Shown here in pieces: positions 47,161-57,962 of a stretch of DNA of 64,000 bases (its first letter is position 1; each line of letters starts with the position of its first letter). A program made the translations under genes and the position numbers. The stretch is taken from NCBI GenBank assembly GCA_034509755.1, contig CM067543.1, forward strand, positions 16,244,954 to 16,308,953, written 5' to 3'. The notes under the pieces are model-generated. The model was not told where the DNA came from. It saw only the letters and a list, made by a program, of their open reading frames with translations, and searched no databases. This stretch comes from Anisodus tanguticus (lineage: Eukaryota; Streptophyta; Magnoliopsida; Solanales; Solanaceae).

Positions 47161-48210
47161 AGCCTCGGTGATTGCCTTGCCCTTCCTATACGCCTCGTGA
47201 TAATTGAAGTCTATATTATACCGTCAATATAAGGCTAACACAAAATAAAGCAAGACTTTAAATGTCCATCTTGGGCCTATGCTACCAAGACCCGAACGTT
47301 GATACACAATAACCAAAATTACATACTAGGTAGTCATATCCTTAAGTTAATTGGAAATCTATACACATTTAAACCTTCAATTGAACCATAATCAAAAGCC
47401 TCAATTTGCAACCCTATAATTTCCTCCAATTGAAAATAAGCTTCTATAATCAAATTAAGCCTACAAACATGATTATCTATCATCATCCAATTTTAATTCA
47501 CAAATATAATACCTTTTAATCTATAAACCTCCATTAAAATCAACCACATAACCCTCTTATTCTCATAAACACATGAAATTCATTTTCCCCAACTTAATAA
47601 TATGCTAAACCGCCATTAAATAGCTTAGAAATATAACTTAATCCATAAAAAGGGAATGAATCTATCACCTCAAGGTTGAATTTCAAGCCTCGATGATTGC
47701 CTTGCCCTTCCTCTGCGCCTCATGATAATCGAAGTCTATTCACGCATATTATATCGTTAATATAAGGCTAACATAATATAAAGCAAGACTTTAAATATCC
47801 ATTTCGGGCCCACGCTATCAAGACTCAAACTTTGATACACAATAACCAAAATTACATACTAGGTAGTCATATCCTTAAGTTAATTGGAAATCTATACACA
47901 TTTGAACCTTCAATTGAACAATAATTAAAAGCCTCAATTTTCAACCCTAGAATTTCCCAATTGAAAACAATCTTCTATAATCAAATTAAGCCTAAAAATA
48001 CGATTATCTATCATCATCCAATCCTAATTCACAAACATAACACCTTTTAATCTATAAACCTCTATTAAAATCAACCGCATAACCCTCTTATTCTCATAAA
48101 CACATGAAATTCATTTTCCCCAACTTAATAACATGCTAAACCACCATTAAAGAGCTTAGAAATATAACTTATTCTACAAAAAGGAAAGAATCTACTACCT
48201 CAAAGTTGAA
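47161..48210. repeat. 525-bp tandem duplication inside LTR D
   Basis: Unit 1 starts at 47161 (AGCCTCGGTGATTGCC) and unit 2 at 47686 (AGCCTCGATGATTGCC). They stay colinear to about 48210, with small differences. A third, more diverged single copy forms part of LTR C at 17986-18441. No coding frame. Confidence 0.75.
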
Positions 48211-48498
48211 TTTGCTCCTAGGGTTCTGAAATTCTCTTATGACAGCTCTGATTCAATATTAACATGGACTGGGAATTTTACCTTATTTGATATGTCATAA
48301 AATATTGTAATCACTATTACATAAATAAATTATGAAATGTTGCAAAGTTTAGTGAAATAAAAATAATATAGTAAAATATTATAGTAGCTATTTAAAAAGC
48401 GTAAAATTAGAATAATATTACTATTTTATTAAGTCAAGGAACATGAGATCCCTTAAGAGGATAAAAATGAAAGTTATAAGAAAAAGACGACGGTATTA

Positions 48499-48540
48499 AT
48501 AATAATAATAATAATAATAACAACAACAACAACAATAACA
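48499..48540. repeat. AAT/AAC trinucleotide microsatellite
   Basis: About seven to eight TAA/AAT triplets followed by CAA triplets, ending in AATAACAGTAATAA. Confidence 0.8.
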
Positions 48541-48679
48541 GTAATAATTATAGCAATAATAGTGAAAAATAGTAGTGACGATAAAATATTTGATTTATCG
48601 ATAATTTAGAAGCTCGAGGAAACAAATTGGAAGAAATGAGGGTCAAAATTGGGTGTCAACACCCAGTAACCATTGGCAG

Positions 48680-49040
48680 TCTCTGACCAAAAATCCCCCT
48701 AGGATGTGAACTGCCTAACCCTTCAAGGGGCCTATCAATACGAGATGCTCTAGGATGGTGTCATGCCTGGGAGGCAACCAACTGAGTCAGCACCTATATC
48801 GTTCTCCTAATATCCTCATCATATGGAGCCGACGGTAGAACTGGTAAGGTGGGAGCTTCCCTCAGCTCCTCTGGTACTACTGGAGTCAAAAATACCTGGA
48901 AAGGCGACTCACTTGTATCCTTTGACAGATTTATCTCAATAGAGGGCGTGCTACCTGCATCCCTTCTCAACTCATCCTCAATATCCCTACTGGTCATAGC
49001 TCTACTAGAAGAGGGCATTGTTGTAATCACAAACACGATA
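48680..49040 (-). pseudogene. Gag N-terminus of remnant F
   Basis: Reads PSSSRAMTSRDIEDELRRD, PVVPEELREAPTLPVLP and DEDIRRTI. After a stop it continues in the minus strand as RHDTILEHLVLIGPLKG-like text to about 48710. Parallel to the gag start of element B (SSSRAMINREIEVG; KDVRRAVQVL; HDFILEHLIEIGP). Truncated after about 110 codons. Confidence 0.65.
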
Positions 49041-49210
49041 AGGGTTACGGAAAGAACTCTAACGACTCAGCTCTTTAGCATGATTCTAGATCCAAAAAAA
49101 AAGTAACCATTCTAAATGTCGTGTAGCCTCCTGTTTATAAGTGTTGTGCACAACACACCTATAAATAACTCTACTAGACACGGCTTGCAGACTCCCTAGG
49201 ATAGATTTAC

Positions 49211-49220
49211 TTTGATACCA
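49211..49220 (-). promoter_or_regulatory. Primer-binding site of remnant F
   Basis: Minus strand TGGTATCAAA, matching the first eight bases of the initiator-Met-type site, four bases inside the LTR edge. Confidence 0.65.
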
Positions 49221-49224
49221 AGTT

Positions 49225-51445
49225 TGTCACACTCCAACCTTGGAAGGTGTGGTCGGCACCCGACACCCTAAGGTCCAAGCATACCAAATGTAATACCTAA
49301 ACCACATGACACGAATCCTGGGCTGACAAAGCATCCAAATGACAATAATAAGGTAGAAAATAACAATAACTTGCATGCAGAAAAGGCCCAACACAACATA
49401 CATACATATACATAAACTGAGGCCGACAAGGCCGTCACAAGTGTACTCGCATCTAAAAAGTGCCGATAAGGCCATACAAAATATATGTACAGCAACCTCT
49501 AGTCTACAACCTCTACGAATATTAACATGTGCCATCAAGTCGGGACAGGGCCCTGGCATACTCAAAATAACCATATACATACGCAATAACTCCTACCGAC
49601 TTTGTACAACAACTTCGAAGAATTGGAATGCAACAACCAACAACTGAAAGTAGATAACCTACTATGGAGGCAAGTCGGTCTGTCTATTTATACTTGCGGG
49701 CATAAACACAATGCCCTAAAAGGGGACGTCAGTACGAAAGATGTACTGAATATGTAAGATAGTTAAAGCATACACATAAGAAATGTAATACAAGGAAAGA
49801 ATACAAAAGTCAACCTAAAACTCAGAAAAAACCGTTGAGGGCATACAACTGACATAATCATGAATATATGCATGTATGTAAAATTGGGTCACTCTATGGG
49901 GCCATATATAATATAGTATCAAGCCTCTCTGTGAGGCCATTTCATCATAAACTGCCCGGCCATATAGGATGCGGTAATATTTGCCCAACTGATTAGTGAT
50001 AACTGCCCAACCAGTGATAAATAACGATACACAACTTCTCAACCGGTGGTATGCACATATAAGTGCCTGCCCGACTGACTATAGTGTGGTGCGGTAAGAA
50101 ATAGATACATATGTATAAGTGCAATGCAAGACAGACCTCAAGGAACACCATGAACAGAGTCGGAGTGACCTATGGTCATTATCCTCCGATTATCGTTATG
50201 GAACCATATACAATGAATGTTACAATCCAATCATAGATCTTTGAATCAAGTGTATCTCAAGGAATATCATAAGATGTGAATGAGAATTCTGACAAGGAAC
50301 ATACTAGAACTATAAACGATAATGGGAGGGAAACACAAGATAATCAAGCTACCAAGGATGAAATCATTCGATGATATTTCATTTCACTTTCGGTCTAAAA
50401 TAAGATCATGCCAAAGAGGGGAAAAGCCTTACATACCTTGTCGTCGAAGCTATTTAAGTTCCACAAGTCCTTGTAAGCCCTACGAATGATTATATACACT
50501 ATACAAATGATTTATATCAATATCAGACTCATAACCTATAAGGATGTTCATTTAGACATTTTATCGAACAACTTGTGTGCACAACTTTATAAGATCATTT
50601 GTAGCTCAAATTCTACATATCTTATCACAACAATATCCATTACCATTCCTACTCATCACCACCACTCTATCCATATCCTTGCAACTCCATTTAGTAACTC
50701 AAATCACATAAAAATAGCCCACACAACACAACTTGGCTTCAAGGTTCATAAACACAAGTCCTTCAAGAATTTTCCAATTATTCTTTACTTAAACACTTGC
50801 ACACACCTAAGAATAAGATAAGGAAGATGAAGCTTACCTTAATTCACAAGAAAAACCTCAATTCTCAGTTTACTTCACCACCAAGCTATCTCCGTAATTG
50901 TTGCCACGAGGAAGATGATGATCTAATGAGGTTTACAGGGATTCCCACGTTGAACTTGCGTATTTTATCTTGAATTCTTGTTTGAAATTCTTAAAGAACC
51001 TTAAGAAATATTCCCATAGCAAAATAGGTTTGAAAAAAGAGAGAAATGAAAGTTCTGGTCGAGCAACATGTATATATACATGGAAAAAATGCCACAACCA
51101 TGATGTACGGTACAAAGGTACGGTCCGTACATTAATGTACGGTCTGTACTTTTGGACCATACATCCCAAACAGGGATTCTAAAAAATGTAGGACAAGGTA
51201 CGACTAGGATCCCAAACTGTATTGTCCATACAATTATGTATGGTTCGTACCTTTGAGGGTACTTTTTGGAAAGTTATCGAATTTCTTCAAAACGTATTTT
51301 CTTCAATTCGTTTAACTTCTATACATCTCGATACTTCTTTAAACAAGTCGTAAACCTTCATTACCCTTCTGTAAGGTCTCATATCTTCTCGGGATACCGG
51401 TGTTAATCGACGGCATGGCTAGACGTGAGACTACGAGATGTAACA
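49225..51445 (-). repeat. 5' LTR of remnant F
   Basis: About 2.2 kb. Plus-strand ends are TGTCACACTCC and GAGATGTAACA. The ends are related to LTR E read in reverse (TGTCACACCCC; TGTTACGCCTC). Around 51100-51250 it has several GTACGG words. Open frames inside are chance. Confidence 0.75.
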
Positions 51446-52659
51446 CTTACATTGCATAGCATTTACATATCATCTTATTAATATCTTACTTGAATGCCTT
51501 GCCTAGATTGTTGATTGACTCATTCTTACTTTTTTATTTTTCTACTTAACTAGACTTGAGGAATTAGAGGCTTTTTATCTTTAGACTTGAAACCTGTGAT
51601 TATTATTATATTGTGATGGACTAAAAGTAGTTAAAATGTGGAAGTAGTAATCGGAAGACCAACTCTCGTCTTTGTTTTAATTAGGGTTGGTCGATGGTGT
51701 TGCTGAGTGCACGTTGTTTCCTCGTACTCACTCACTCTACACTTGTTGTATCTTTTTGTGTGCATATTTGGTTCCTAGCATGAGCGGATCTCGAGACTTC
51801 GTCGGTCGTTGAGGAGTTCATTCGGAGGATTCGGGGTTAGCTACTAGCATGATCCGCGCACCAGATTCTCCATCTCTCTTTATTTCATGCCTTTCATATT
51901 CTGAGATAGTATATTTACTCTGTATTTTTATGATTATAAAATTTATTAAGACTTTAAATTGACTTGTTTGCTTGTTTCGCACTGTTTTTCTTAATTAATT
52001 GACTTTTAAATGATTTGTAGTTGGCTTACTAACTTGGTGGGAATTGATGCCTTCATGACTTAGTAAATTGGATCTTGAAAACTGAGTAACGTGTGTTTCA
52101 TTTCGTATTAATGGTCTAGATTAAATTAACTAAAATAAGGGTCTTAATCATAGGTTAGAGTGATAAATATATTTTCATTCCAAAAAAATTGGCAATTACA
52201 ATTATAGCATCTAACTATGATCTTTTGTTAATAATAAAACACCTAGCAATTAACCCTTCCAAATTTTAATTATTACTGTAAAATTTCTATATATATATTT
52301 AGAATTTGGTTTTGTCTTTTTTTTATCTTTATTTAATAAATTTATATTGACTAGGATACTTTCAAGTAATCAATTTAAAAGATTCTCTTATTCTATAGAT
52401 TGAACAATTTGGTTATTTTTAACTTCAAACTATTCCACTTCGTATTCGATAGTTTTTGCTTTATCCTTACACTGTTTGACATCAATTGAAATAAAAAGTC
52501 TAATCAGTTTAAGGATATATATTAATAAAATTTTAAAGAAGCCTTCTTCATGAACTAACAGTATATGTAACTGATCAATGGAAATTATTTTGATATTTTA
52601 GTTGCTGCAGGATGTGTTTTCATTAATAAAAAAAATTCAATAGCACAACTTAGTAATGA
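51446..52659. other. Intergenic DNA with an LTR-like fragment
   Basis: From about 51680 to 51960 the plus strand has GAGTGCACGTTGTTTCCTCG, ACTCACTCACTCTACACTTG and GAGCGGATCTCGAGACTTCG. These phrases resemble the exon-like end of Solanaceae LTR or repeat sequences. No LTR edges were found. From 52150 to 52659 it is AT-rich with nothing recognisable. No gene seen. Confidence 0.4.
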
Positions 52660-53510
52660 CAGGGGCGGCTCAACAAAATATGCGGCTTAAAGTTAAATTT
52701 TAAAAAAATACTCTTAATTTTTAAATATTTGTATAACTGGGGTATTAGAACCATTTGCACGCTCGTCGATCGTTTACTTGAGCTCTCATCAACGGAAAAT
52801 ATCATTTTAACTCTACTCACCAAAATCTAGGTCGTGTGGAAATTTAAGGTTAATTGTCAATGTTTTTTAAAATTCTCATCGGCTAATCATCTCAACTTTT
52901 TCCACTAAGTAGAACGTCAAAATAATTTCATATATTTTGAAATAATTTAAATATTTTTAATTAAAAAATACCTTAGTAGATTGTATATACAAATAATAAA
53001 TTCTAAAAAATACTTAAATATACACCGTTTTCTTATCAATATATATAGTCTATGTTTAATATTACTCTCCATCTCAATTATATGACACTCTTTCCTTTTT
53101 AGCAAATCTCAAAAAAATAACATCTTTCTAAATTTAATATTAATCTAACTATAAAATATTCATTTTACCCTTAATGAAATGATTTACAGTCATGCAAATA
53201 TCTATAACTCATTTTAAGACTATAAATTTAAAAAATCTTCCTTTATTTCTTAAATTTTATGTTAAATCAAACATCCTCACATAAATTTGGACGGAGGAAG
53301 AACAATTTAAGTTGTTTGACCTAACAAGTTTATAAATCACATTCCAATAAAATATAAAAGATGTTATCTTTTTTACTAATGATAATTTATAAAATATATA
53401 TAATAAGTAATATGAGTAATTAAGTAATGGAGTAATAATTTTTTAGGGCCCTCAAATTTTTGGTGCCCAAGGTCGTGGCTTTAGCAACCTTGCCCTTTGA
53501 GTAATGAGAT
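52660..53510. repeat. Non-autonomous hAT-like repeat, right end lost
   Basis: Starts CAGGGGCGGCTCAACAAAAT and later has GGGCCCTCAAATTTTTGGTG followed by GCTTTAGCAACCTTGCCCTT. Both are phrases of an abundant plant hAT repeat that normally ends in a complementary GGGCCGCCCCTG-like terminus. That terminus is missing after 53510, so it is truncated. A Stowaway-like MITE lies inside. Confidence 0.6.
53058..53298. repeat. Stowaway-like MITE nested in the hAT repeat
   Basis: Left end CTCTCCATCTCAATTATATG and right end ATAAATTTGGACGGAGGAAG are inverted relatives of the Stowaway terminus CTCCCTCCGTCCCAATTTAT. The unit is about 240 bp and AT-rich without coding capacity. Ends are decayed, and the TA target duplication is not clean. 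Confidence 0.65.
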
Positions 53511-53685
53511 CTCTTGTTCTTTTACAATTTAAATAGAAGAATTTATCCCAGATCTCTTGCCATGCAAATTTTACACATTGTTGCAAATACCGTGACATAT
53601 GACAAAACAGCTGAAATGAAAGGACATTTGAGTTTTTGGACTCCTCAGTCACAAGGCAATCTATGGTTACCTACAGTTAATTAAG

Positions 53686-53940
53686 TAGGAGTTTGGCCAT
53701 AGATTCCAAATATTTTTTATTTTATTTAAAATTTTTGGATTTGAAGTTGTGTTTGGTTATATCTATTGCAAAGAGTATTTGGAATGATGTTCATGTTTAA
53801 ATGTACTTAAATATGACTTCGAAGTGAAAAGTGAGTTGAAAAACATATTATAAGTTGTTTAATTCTTTTCATATTTAAAATACAACTTCAAGTTAAATTT
53901 AGATTTTCATAGCCAAATATTATTTTGAAATAGAGTAAAA
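53686..53940. repeat. Short palindromic MITE (GTTTGGCCATA type)
   Basis: GAGTTTGGCCATAGATTCCA at the left and ATTTTCATAGCCAAATATTA at the right form related inverted ends. Internal words TTCAAGTTAAATTT/AAATTTTTGGATTTGAAG are inverted relatives. This resembles a common Solanaceae MITE. Confidence 0.5.
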
Positions 53941-53949
53941 ATTTATCTA

Positions 53950-54376
53950 GAAAAATGGTCCTAACAAACGATATTATAGTCTGGAGGAAAAAATAACTCT
54001 ATTGATGAGAAATTAACCTACCGTTAACTAAAACTTTCTAATGTTTACCTACCGTTAACTAACAAACGGTAGGTAGTTTTAATGTTTACTTTAAGAGGAC
54101 AACACCTCAATTGAATAGTTACCCGTATCAGTGACTCAAGTGACCTTCCTCTCTTTTAAGTTCCAATAGTTACCCCTACAGTTAATTAACAAACGATATG
54201 ATGAAGCACTGGACAGTATGGAGGAAAAAAAAGTAACTCTGTTCATTTGAAACCTACCGTTAAACTAACAAACGTACTTTACAGGCGGAAACAAGATCAC
54301 ATGTAACACATGCATGTTCTTACTTCTTTGTGGTTACCTTGAAAAAGGTCTTTAAATAGTTTTAAGCACTTGCTCA
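53950..54376 (+). promoter_or_regulatory. Promoter-like region of the BAHD pseudogene, internally duplicated
   Basis: The last 140 bases are related to the upstream region of the intact gene (13981-14131), sharing TAACTCTGTT, ACTAACAAACG, GGAAACAAGATCA and GGTTACCTT. A second, earlier copy of the GGAGGAAAAAA...TAACTCT...ACC...GTTAACTAA block lies at about 53980-54030, so the region is partly duplicated. Between them is a short palindrome around ACCGTTAACTAACAAACGGT (54049-54068). TTTAAATAG at about 54351 is a TATA candidate. Confidence 0.5.
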
Positions 54377-54626
54377 TGGAAGCTGAAACCGATGCCAAGC
54401 TAGATGATCTCGGTGGACTCTCTCTATCTCCCGACCATATTAGCTTGTTTCCCCGTATAGACTACACAGTCCCAATTTCTGAACTCCCTTTGTTATTTGT
54501 GCAGTTTACTAAGTTCCAGTGTGGTGCCATTGCTCTCAGTCTTGCTGTCTCACATGCTGTGGTTGATGGCCAAAGTGCTATCCACTTTTTCTCTGAATGG
54601 TCTAGGCTTGCTGGCAGAGAGCCATT
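54377..54626 (+). pseudogene. Truncated BAHD acyltransferase duplicate
   Basis: Homologous to residues 97 to about 180 of the intact gene at 14214. It reads EAETDAKLDDLGGLSLSPDH, ELPLLFVQFTKFQCGAIALS, SHAVVDGQSAIHFFSEW, with the HxxxD His and Asp present. The first 96 codons are absent, and promoter-like sequence joins directly to what was codon 97. There a Thr codon (ACG) corresponds to an ATG here, so an 83-codon frame could be initiated. Homology stops at GAGCCATT, where a Tat LTR starts. DFGWG and the second domain are missing. No BAHD function is possible. Confidence 0.85.
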
Positions 54627-55235
54627 TGTACACGGTGAAAATCGGCACAACACATGGCATGGTTTGAAAATAGAAGCCGAGGGAAGTAACAGTTTGCACC
54701 GGTGGTAAGTTCAGGTGTTGTAGCAAGCCCGGACGGTGGTCGAACCAGGTGACACCAAATGGCGACCAAACTTGATAACATCGGGTGAAAGATCGAAGGG
54801 GCTCAGCGCCTACCCGTTCCGGATATGGCGCCAGCCGTTACCATTTGCTCATTAAGTGACCGTTTTTATCATTTAATTGCATTTAATGAGGGAGTGATTC
54901 TTGGACATTAATGTCTTGTATTGTTAGCTATATATTGAGCCCAACCTTCATTTTGGAAGGGCATCTCATTCTCATTATTGAATCTCCTGTAATTACATTT
55001 AAAAGTGCTCTACTTTGCTCTTGTTATTGGCTCGGACTCGAAGCAGTTTAGCTAAGGATCGGACCAAACTCTCAGTTCAATTACAATCAAGATTACGACA
55101 TTCTAGGCTAATTACGTGTTTATTGCTCTCATTTACTTATTTACTGTTTAATTGTTTATCATACTTATCTGCAAATCTATCCACATATCCTTAAAACTAC
55201 TTACAAATTCAATTATACCTTTTTTGGGGAAAACA
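54627..55235 (+). repeat. 5' LTR of element H
   Basis: 609 bp from TGTACACGGTG to GGGGAAAACA. Near 54930-54990 it has TATATATTGAGCCCAACC, a likely TATA and transcription start zone. The five bases before it are CCATT, within the BAHD fragment, and would be the target-site copy. Confidence 0.75.
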
Positions 55236-55238
55236 GTT

Positions 55239-55255
55239 TGGCGCCCACCGTGGGG
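55239..55255 (+). promoter_or_regulatory. Primer-binding site of element H
   Basis: TGGCGCCCACCGTGGGG, a primer site widely seen in Tat-lineage elements, three bases after the LTR end. Confidence 0.8.
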
Positions 55256-55349
55256 GTTAAGGATAATAGTGGTGATTTGGTTCAAACTTAAATTTCACTT
55301 GTTTTTTCGAGATTTTTGTGGTTACAGGTCAAAACTAAGTACTAACAAT

Positions 55350-56880
55350 ATGGCTAGTGAAATCAACGCTGAGATTAACAACCACGAGGACAACAATTGT
55401 GCTCACAATGTCAACAATAACAATGGCGCACCACCCGTTGACCCACAAACTGGTGTTTCGACCGTTGTTCCACCAAACAACGTCCCACCTAACGGCATTT
55501 CACTGAACATTGATCCAATGAATAACAATAATCCCGTGATTTCACCCCGAACGCCCAAAAGATCACGTTAGAAGACATCGAACGATGATGAGGATGGTGA
55601 AATAAATTTGGCTCGAATCTTTCATATGGTAAAGGAGCAACAGGAGGCTATAACTCAGTTGCAAAAGAAAAATAGTGGAGCAAGCGCACCGGATGAAGCT
55701 CGTCCCATTCACAATAATGAACAAGTCGGGAAGAAGATCCAGTCGATAAGAATGCCAACGGTTCGGGGACTAATGAGTCCTCGGAGGTCTTCAAAATTCT
55801 TGAAGCTTTAACTAAACTTATTGAGACAAATAAAAAGAACGTTGAAACCTACAATTTACGGGTGGACTAGATTCCTGGGGCACCTCCGATCTTGAATGGG
55901 CTGGACTCGAAGAGATACATCCAGTTACCATTCCCACCTAGTGCAGCAAAGAAGTTGATACCGAAGAGGTTTAAAATGGCTGATGTCCCAAAGTATGATG
56001 GAAAAACTGATCCATAGGAGCATGTGATGTGATATACTTGTGAAATGAAGGGCAATGACATGCATACAGATGAGATTGAATCGGTGTTATTGAAGAAGTT
56101 CGACGAAATGCTTTCCAATTGAGAAATGACTTGGTATTTTATATTGCCTGAGCATTCTATTAATTCATTTGAAATGCTTGCAGATGCTTTTATAAAGGCT
56201 CATGTCGGAGCTCGGAAGGTTCAAACAAGGAAAGCGAATATTTTAAAAATTGCTCAGAAAGATACGGAGTTGCTACGGGAGTTCGTGACCAGGTTTTAAA
56301 AGGAGCGGATCCTACTTCCCCGAGTACCGGATGTGTGGGCAGTTGAATCTTTCCCCAAGGGGATGAATCCTAGGAGCTCTAGTGCTTCATTTAAATTAAT
56401 GGAGAACCTGTTGGAATTCTTGGAAGTAACATGGGCAGATGTGCATAACATGTACGAGTCCAAGATTAGGGTGGAGGATGATCAGCTTGAACTTTCACCG
56501 GGCTCCGTAGGACGGAACAAAAACTTTGATAAGTCAAAGAGGGTAGTCGAGTCAGAGCCGAAATCTTCAAATGATAGGTATCAACCCTACGGTCAATCGA
56601 AGAGGTCAAATTTCAGATCCGATAGGGGTCGCAACAATCGTAATTTCCCATCAGATAGAGGAGATAGGCGTAATGATCGAGGGTCTATTAGTAGGGGTTT
56701 GCAATTCAAAAATGATTTCGGTGGATCTTCTTATAACGTTGTGGAGAACCCGAGGCTATCCGAATACGATTTCAACATTGATTTTGCTCGGCACATTTCG
56801 GCCATTAGTCATATAAAGGAGACACGATGGCCAAGATCGCTTTGGACAGACCCGGCTCATGAGATCCAAACTTGATTTAT
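55350..56880 (+). pseudogene. Gag of Tat-like element H
   Basis: Starts MASEINAEINNHEDNNCAHN about 95 bases after the primer site, with an Asn-rich head ending at a stop at 55569. The capsid domain follows in pieces: FKMADVPKYDGKTDP near 55975, then EHSINSFEMLADAFIKAHVG and ELLREFVTRF (56140-56300). The open frame 56333-56875 has FPKGMNPRSSSASFKLMENL, a Gly/Arg/Asp-rich basic tail and NPRLSEYDFNIDFARHISAI. At least four stops or shifts occur. Confidence 0.78.
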
Positions 56881-57955
56881 GATTACCATGGAACTCATGG
56901 TCATAGAACTAAGGATTGTTTCAAGTTAAGTGATGGAGTGGCCCGATTATTGAAAAATTGCCATCTACGTGAGTTCTTAAGTAATCGTGCCAACAGAAAT
57001 TATAGAAGTAGAGAAGCAAACAAGAAGACAGAATCGGTGAAACCCCAACATGTCATAAATATGATTATCGGGGGGGTGGATATTCCGAAGGGAGCTATCA
57101 TGACCGCAAAGAAGATGAAAGTGTCAATAACTAGAGAGAAAAGATCCAAAAATTATGAACCGGAGAAGACAATATCTTTCAATGATGAAGACTTGGAAGG
57201 CGTCATTCAACCTCACAATGATGCACTGGTAATTTCTGTCCTCGTTAATAAATTTCAGATTAAGCAGATTTTAATTGATCCAAGTATCTCAGCCAACATC
57301 ATCCGATGTAAGGTGGTGAAGCAGTTCGGGTTGTTGGACAAAATTAGGCCGGCAACCTGAGTTCTAAATGGTTTTAACATGGCAAGTGAGACCACAAAAG
57401 GGGAGATTATTCTTCCAGTCAATGCATCTCAAAAATTCAACAAACGAGATTTTATGTCATAAAAGGTGAAATGATATACAACGCTTTATTCAGTAGGCCT
57501 TGGATACATAATATGAAGGTTGTACCTTCGACTTTACACATGATGCTAAAATTCCCAACACCAGATGGAATCAAAATGATCTGAGGGGAACAACCGACAT
57601 CAAGGGATATGTTTGAAGTAGAAGAATCGGTGCAAATACCAAAAGAAATGAAGGACACGATTAAAGGTAGGAAAGTGAAATAGCAATCACACAGTTCGGG
57701 TTCGTTGAGTCCGAAAAATGAAGAGGAAGAAAAGACAAACTATAAGGATGAAGAAGAGAATTTTCACATTCCGAGGACCTTTGTGCCACCCAATGATTCA
57801 GATGCCAGAAAGTCGACTATAAAGGAGCTAGAACAAGTCATCTTGTTCGTGCATTTTCTTGATAGAAAGGTATACCTGGGCATCGGATTGACCCCGGAGC
57901 ACAGGATTAAATTAATTGAATTTCTTAAAGCTAACACTGATTGTTTTTCCTAGTC
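56872..57955 (+). pseudogene. Gag end, protease and pre-RT linker of element H
   Basis: 56872-57360 holds a zinc-like YDYHGTHGHRTKDCFKL (first Cys of CKYH lost), HLREFLSNRANRNYRSR and VINMIIGGVDIPKGAIM. The protease then reads VLVNKFQIKQILIDPSISAN, where the usual DPGSS is DPSIS. The second part has YNALFSRPWIHNMKVVPSTL (57478-57540). 57705-57953 is the pre-RT linker, ending LTPEHRIKLIEFLKANTDCF. Right after SH (of the usual AWSH) the sequence changes to Copia integrase. Confidence 0.78.
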
Positions 57956-57962
57956 CCACTTA

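Larger units (their letters stand above)
42744..48661 (-). mobile_element. Tekay/Del-like Ty3/gypsy element D, RT-deleted
   Basis: Minus-strand element with a long 5' LTR (45680-48661), Met-type primer site, near-complete gag and part of integrase (43800-42744), cut by the insertion of E. Between integrase/RNase H and gag, at about 43860-43890, the sequence jumps from the RNase H end to the protease/gag junction, so most of protease, RT and RNase H is deleted. Gag sequence is closely colinear with element C. The remainder of D left of E is not seen next to E, because E has lost its own left end. Confidence 0.72.
45680..48661 (-). repeat. 5' LTR of element D
   Basis: About 3 kb, from TATCACGACCC beside the primer site (TG changed to TA) to GGGTGTCAACA on the plus strand. 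The minus-strand start TGTTGACACCC is a typical LTR beginning. It is long partly because of a 525-bp tandem duplication (47161-48210). A triplet microsatellite lies at 48499-48540. Confidence 0.65.
48662..51445 (-). mobile_element. Gypsy remnant F: gag start plus 5' LTR
   Basis: Minus-strand 5' end of a chromovirus: LTR (49225-51445), primer site (49211-49220) and the first part of gag (49040 to about 48680). Everything downstream is missing, and LTR D begins directly to the left. The gag start is related to that of element B. Five bases after the LTR read CTTAC; the partner is lost. Confidence 0.7.
54627..57962 (+). mobile_element. Tat-lineage Ty3/gypsy element H, 5' part
   Basis: Plus-strand element with a short 5' LTR, primer site, gag and protease. 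It stops just before RT, where Copia sequence starts. Gag and protease phrases (HGTHGHRTKDC, HVINMIIGGVDIPKG, LIDPSISANIIR) are characteristic of the Tat lineage in Solanaceae. It inserted into the BAHD duplicate. The 3' LTR and the rest of pol are not in the window. Confidence 0.8.
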
